A stretch of DNA of 21,976 nucleotides, from NCBI RefSeq assembly GCF_030272615.1, contig NC_081411.1:832868160-832890135 (forward strand), read 5' to 3'. The stretch is from Cryptomeria japonica (taxonomy: Eukaryota; Streptophyta; Pinopsida; Cupressales; Cupressaceae). Below the pieces are notes generated by a model that worked only from the letters and a program-made list of their open reading frames with translations, searched no databases and was not told where the DNA came from. How positions within the stretch are numbered: the first letter of the stretch is position 1; each line of letters begins with the position of its first letter. The position numbers and the translations under genes were made by a program. Positions 18,768 through 21,976 of the stretch are shown here, one piece after another.

Positions 18768-19725
18768 TGAAGAGGATAAAAGACTAGTGAGGTGGATTTG
18801 TTAGCAAACATGCAAATAAAACATAGAAGCATATGAAATCAAAGGCATAACTCAAAAACATGGGAAACATGAATGACATGCATATAACCACATAAAAAAC
18901 ATGAAGATATACCTTGCAAACCTTTTACCTTCTCCTTCAGATTGAGCCTTTGGTGAAGTTGAATAGCGCCTCTCTTCAACTTGATTGGATGGGCTCCTTC
19001 TTGATGGATGTGGAATGCTTAACAAGATAGATTGATGGATTAGAAGAAGGTGAGAGGAGAATAGAGCAGCATGAGGATGCATGAGAAGTGGATCTTATTT
19101 TGTGAGGAGGATTGGCTCCAATTTATAGATTGGAGAAGGCCAATGGAGGGCCAAGATTGATTTGATTATGAAGGGTTGAGATTGATTTTGGATAGAAGGC
19201 ATGGATCAAGGGTGCCTTGGGAAAATAAACAGGAATATAAAATTCCTTTGGAAAAAGGGGGGAGAAATTTGAATTTCAAACTTGAGGAATTAAAAATTCC
19301 AAAATAAAGATGCATTGAGGGATTCAAAGAATTTGAATTTCTTTGAGAGATTCAAAGTTTGATGTGACATGAGTGAGAATTAAAAATTGGAGAATAATGA
19401 TAGGCATGATTATGAGATGTTCAAGGAGGATTAATTAGGTTGAGTGGGATTAGGAAAAGTGATTTGTAGGAATCACATGACTAGGTTAATTAATTAGAAT
19501 TAATTAACTGAGTGTGTTTTAGAGGAAATAATTATTGGAGGGGAATTTAGAAGAATAGGGGAAATTAATTTATTTGATAAATTAATTATTAATTATTGGA
19601 CTATAGTGATAGGATTAATTAAATTAGATTTAATTGATTCTGAGAGGAATAAGGATAGCACAATTAAAATAATTAATTATGTTGAGAGGCTTAAATTAAT
19701 CAAATGTTAATTTTAGGTGTCTACA
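18768..19725 (-). repeat. Right LTR of the minus-strand element (its 5' LTR)
   Basis: A 958-bp copy of 4385-5346, followed by the ATCCC duplication. The element strand carries CTATAAAT (19121-19128), a likely TATA box. The 11-bp AT palindrome recurs at 19563-19587, here followed by an extra AATTATT-type unit. Confidence 0.9.
19121..19128 (-). promoter_or_regulatory. TATA box in the 5' LTR of the minus-strand element
   Basis: CTATAAAT on the minus strand, inside CCAATCTATAAATTGG. The left LTR has the weaker CTATAATT at the matching place. The position leaves about 600 bp of U3 upstream and supports minus orientation. Confidence 0.5.
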
Positions 19726-19730
19726 ATCCC
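19726..19730. repeat. Target-site duplication ATCCC, right copy
   Basis: Identical to 4380-4384; the Tat element resumes here. Confidence 0.9.
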
Positions 19731-19746
19731 TATCACAAAAATGAGC

Positions 19747-21657
19747 TTATCAGGTGCGACTATCCCCTGAGGTAGAAGGTCTCACGACGGATGTCCCTAC
19801 TCTTGGATCCCCATTAGATGTATTGTGTTGTGTTGGTCTTGTAACACCTCTGCTCTCCATCTTGGCATGACTATGTCCAAATCGGGTGGAGGCAACAACA
19901 GTGTAACTAGGTGCTCTCCGCTCTTAAGGGACCAGATCCTTGTATATATGCCAGTAGTACTTGACCTCCTTGGCTGAATATTGTATCTCCCTGAGTGTGT
20001 CTCTAAGAGGGGTGCCCACAACTGCTCTATCTAACCTATCAGCGAGGGCCTCTTCTTGTCCCTGTCACTCAACGACTATATCTCTCTCCATCTGCTGCTG
20101 GGCAATCTATCTATGTTGCACCAAAACATGTGCCTACAACTACTACACAGAGATCTAAAGGGCCCTAATCTGTGCATCCTACTGATGGGATGGAACCCTA
20201 ATCTAGATAGGTACCTACAAGGAAGTACCTGCTACACCTATCCCTGTCCGCAAAGCTTGTGGAGGAAGAACGTCTGATCTCCTCCTCTATGTAGGTCTTC
20301 TACCTCCCACCGCACCTGCCACTGCACCTCTCCTTGTGCCTCCACCTGCACCAAGCATAAGACCACCACCTCTACCACCACCCCCATCACCCCCCTCATC
20401 ATCATCATTTCCCTCATCCTCCTCTCTTCGCCTTTGACCTCCTCGCCTCTGTAGCCGCTCCTCCTCCTCATCATCAAACACCAACAATAGCTCTGCAAGA
20501 TCAGATAAACGAGCCACCACCTAAGCAATAAAGTAGGCTGAGAAGTCCTCAATCATCCTGAAATCTACTACTTTGATTTTGTAATCCCAAATCTAGCCCA
20601 CTAAACTCATGTACTCGGCCACTGCTGCAACACTATCAATAGTTGGCCCCCACTCAGGTACATCCTGCTACCGACGAGCATACAAACAGGCTCCCTATGG
20701 AATCCCCTGCTATCATCCATACTGCCAGTAGATGCGACTATGCATAAACCTCTCAATAATAAAGGGCACCTGCCCAATCAGATATCGTGATATATATACA
20801 TAAGGCATCTCTAGCCCATCCTCAACCCATACCTCTCAGTCCATATATGGTCTCCAAATAATCATGTCTATATCATCCACGGCCCTGCGCCAATTCTCTA
20901 GTTTGCCCAGCTTACGCTGGACAACTATACCTATATACCCATATGCATATGGTCGTCCAACTGGTCTGTCTCTATCTACAAGTGGATGCATCACCACTAT
21001 ATGCTCCTAGGCCCACACATGTAATAATGTAGCTCCTGTCAATAGACTGGTGTATCCCAGATACACAACCTGGTGGAGCTCCTTGTATAGGTGGGACAAC
21101 ATGCATGACCCCCATGCAAACCTGTGACCCTGTGTGACCATGTCCTCTAACACCAAACCCCATCCCACAACCAGTCCCTTCGACCTACGATTGGGACATA
21201 AGAAACCACCAATGAAACATGCTAGTACTGATGGTAGAGGAGCATACTCTAGATCCAAAAAATCCTACCATGGGACCTCATAACCACTAATGTGGTCATC
21301 CTGAAACACACACAACAAAGCCTCTATGCCACCCTCAGTCTGCTCATAGGGTAGCGAATCTCCTACCACGGGAATCCATAGGATCCGGTAACAATCCTCA
21401 AGCGTCACCGTCATCTCCCCTGCCGCTAGATGAAAGGTGTTGGTGTCGCTATGCCACCTCTTTGCCAGTGTTGTCAACAAACCCAGGTTAATGATGTACC
21501 AGGGCATGTTCAAAAGAGATGATAATTTGCATCTCTCAACGATGTCTCTATATGCCTATGTTAGTCGTGGGATTAGTCCCCATGGCTTCGAGAATCTCTC
21601 CTGAGACTGTAGTACACAAAGTTTCGCCTGTAAATCATAACATACCCACCATCAATT
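19747..21657 (-). pseudogene. Plant mobile domain (PMD/MAIN-like) protein, antisense in the Tat element
   Basis: A single minus-strand frame of about 640 codons. N-terminal to C-terminal it reads KPWGLIPRLT, IVERCKLSSLLNMPWYI, TNTFHLAAGEMTVTLED, GSCMLSHLYKEL, LLHVWA and GRPYAYGYIG, which is the course of a plant mobile domain (the fold shared with MAIN/MAIL1, known in genes and transposons). An acidic then Gly-rich linker follows (DDEEEERLQRRGG; about 20475-20290), then a Gln-rich, coiled-coil-like tail. No frameshift is visible, but 21 in-frame stops interrupt it: 17 TAG, 3 TGA, 1 TAA. It ends at TGA-TAA (19752-19747). TTTACAG just before 21644 could be a splice acceptor. It lies downstream of and opposite to pol, where Tat elements are known to carry extra antisense genes. 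It cannot be translated by the standard code. Confidence 0.78.
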
Positions 21658-21660
21658 ATC

Positions 21661-21976
21661 AATTCAATCAATTCTATGAAAACAAATCAACTCAATAACT
21701 CAAATTGAAAATATCATATCAAGACCATCATATCATGATCAATCAGAAACATATCAGTGAATCATATCAAGAGCATCATATCAGGAATCAAATCAAAATC
21801 ATATTGGAATTCATATCAGGAATCACATCAACATCATATCTCAGCAATCATATTGACCAAATTAGAAACATATCAGTACATCGTATCCATATCAGAAAGT
21901 GTCCTATCGATAATAACTCAAAACAACATATCAGATAATTCCATATCAGAGTGACATATCAAGAAACTTGATCAGA
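21661..21976. repeat. CATATCA-rich AT region
   Basis: About 300 bp with a dozen or more CATATCA/ATCATATCA words at irregular spacing. The short + strand frames across it are repeat by-products. It lies upstream of the PMD frame on that gene's strand, so it may be an intron or 5' noncoding DNA, or the 3' noncoding part of the Tat element. It continues beyond the window. Confidence 0.6.

Larger units (their letters stand above)
4385..19725 (-). mobile_element. Large LTR retrotransposon without recognisable pol (minus strand), interrupted by copia-2
   Basis: Bounded by long direct repeats of 962 and 958 bp, with TG...CA ends and the perfect 5-bp duplication ATCCC. Orientation is minus: beside the left LTR the minus strand reads AAAGAGGGGCAAAA then TGTAGACACC, a polypurine tract followed by an LTR start. 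Without copia-2 the internal part is about 6.7 kb. I see no protease, RT, RNase H or integrase motifs in it, so it looks like a non-autonomous large derivative. In element order it has a leader with GC-rich iterons, a TGGAT-type low-complexity zone, Pro/Ser-rich reading frames, then a 3' noncoding part with repeated GGGGCA motifs. It would have to borrow enzymes from a related gypsy element. The family is unidentified. Confidence 0.85.

Noticed and set aside
18852-19082. Minus-strand frame starting MHPHAALFSSHLLL, also present at 4456-4710
   Set aside because: It lies within the LTRs; its presence twice is due to the LTR pair, and the two copies differ in length and C-terminus. No coding character.
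4385-19725. Plus-strand orientation for the large element
   Set aside because: On the + strand there is no primer binding site after the left LTR and no purine tract before the right LTR. On the minus strand AAAGAGGGGCAAAA lies exactly before an LTR start.
20238-20552. 104-codon Arg/Gly-rich minus-strand frame overlapping the PMD gene
   Set aside because: It is the shifted frame of the acidic/Gly-rich linker of the PMD protein, which fits the domain order better.

Overview
The window looks like a piece of a large, transposon-filled plant nuclear genome. It is AT-rich, made of old nested LTR retrotransposons, and contains no recognisable housekeeping gene, rRNA or tRNA. A gymnosperm or other large-genome seed plant is plausible, but nothing here proves the species.

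Layout. The outermost layer is a Ty3/gypsy element of Tat type on the + strand. Its second RNase H and its integrase lie at about 1139-2961, followed by AT-rich 3' noncoding DNA (2962-4384). It resumes at 19726 with a large reading frame on the opposite strand (about 21657-19747) that encodes a plant mobile domain (PMD/MAIN-like) protein. A Ty1/copia element (copia-1) is inserted in the Tat pol; only its RNase H end (3-539) and 3' LTR (676-1137) are inside the window.

A second large element sits in the 3' part of the Tat element at 4385-19725. It has LTRs of about 960 bp (4385-5346 and 18768-19725) and a perfect 5-bp target duplication, ATCCC. A purine tract beside the left LTR and a TATA box show that it reads on the minus strand. 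It has no recognisable pol. Its minus strand carries low-complexity Pro/Ser/Asn-rich frames with tandem peptide motifs, a leader with GC-rich iterons, and long TGGAT-type satellite-like DNA.

That element is itself interrupted by a second Ty1/copia element (copia-2, 8864-15562, + strand). Copia-2 has LTRs of 1.41 and 1.49 kb, a tRNA-iMet-type primer binding site, a gag frame, an integrase remnant, RT and RNase H, and a polypurine tract. It carries an internal deletion (protease and the start of integrase are gone), frameshifts and stops, so it cannot transpose by itself.

Insertion order read from the nesting: the Tat element first; then copia-1 and the minus-strand element, in unknown relative order; then copia-2. 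All coding regions are decayed.

The most interesting signals are three. The copia-2 LTRs hold a run of about a dozen short stem-loops sharing a YTAACA-like loop, in which the differences I found between the two LTRs all fall in loops or spacers. The antisense PMD frame has stayed in register for about 1.9 kb while collecting 21 internal stops, 17 of them TAG. The large minus-strand element carries a repeat-rich protein frame and GC-rich iterons of unknown function.
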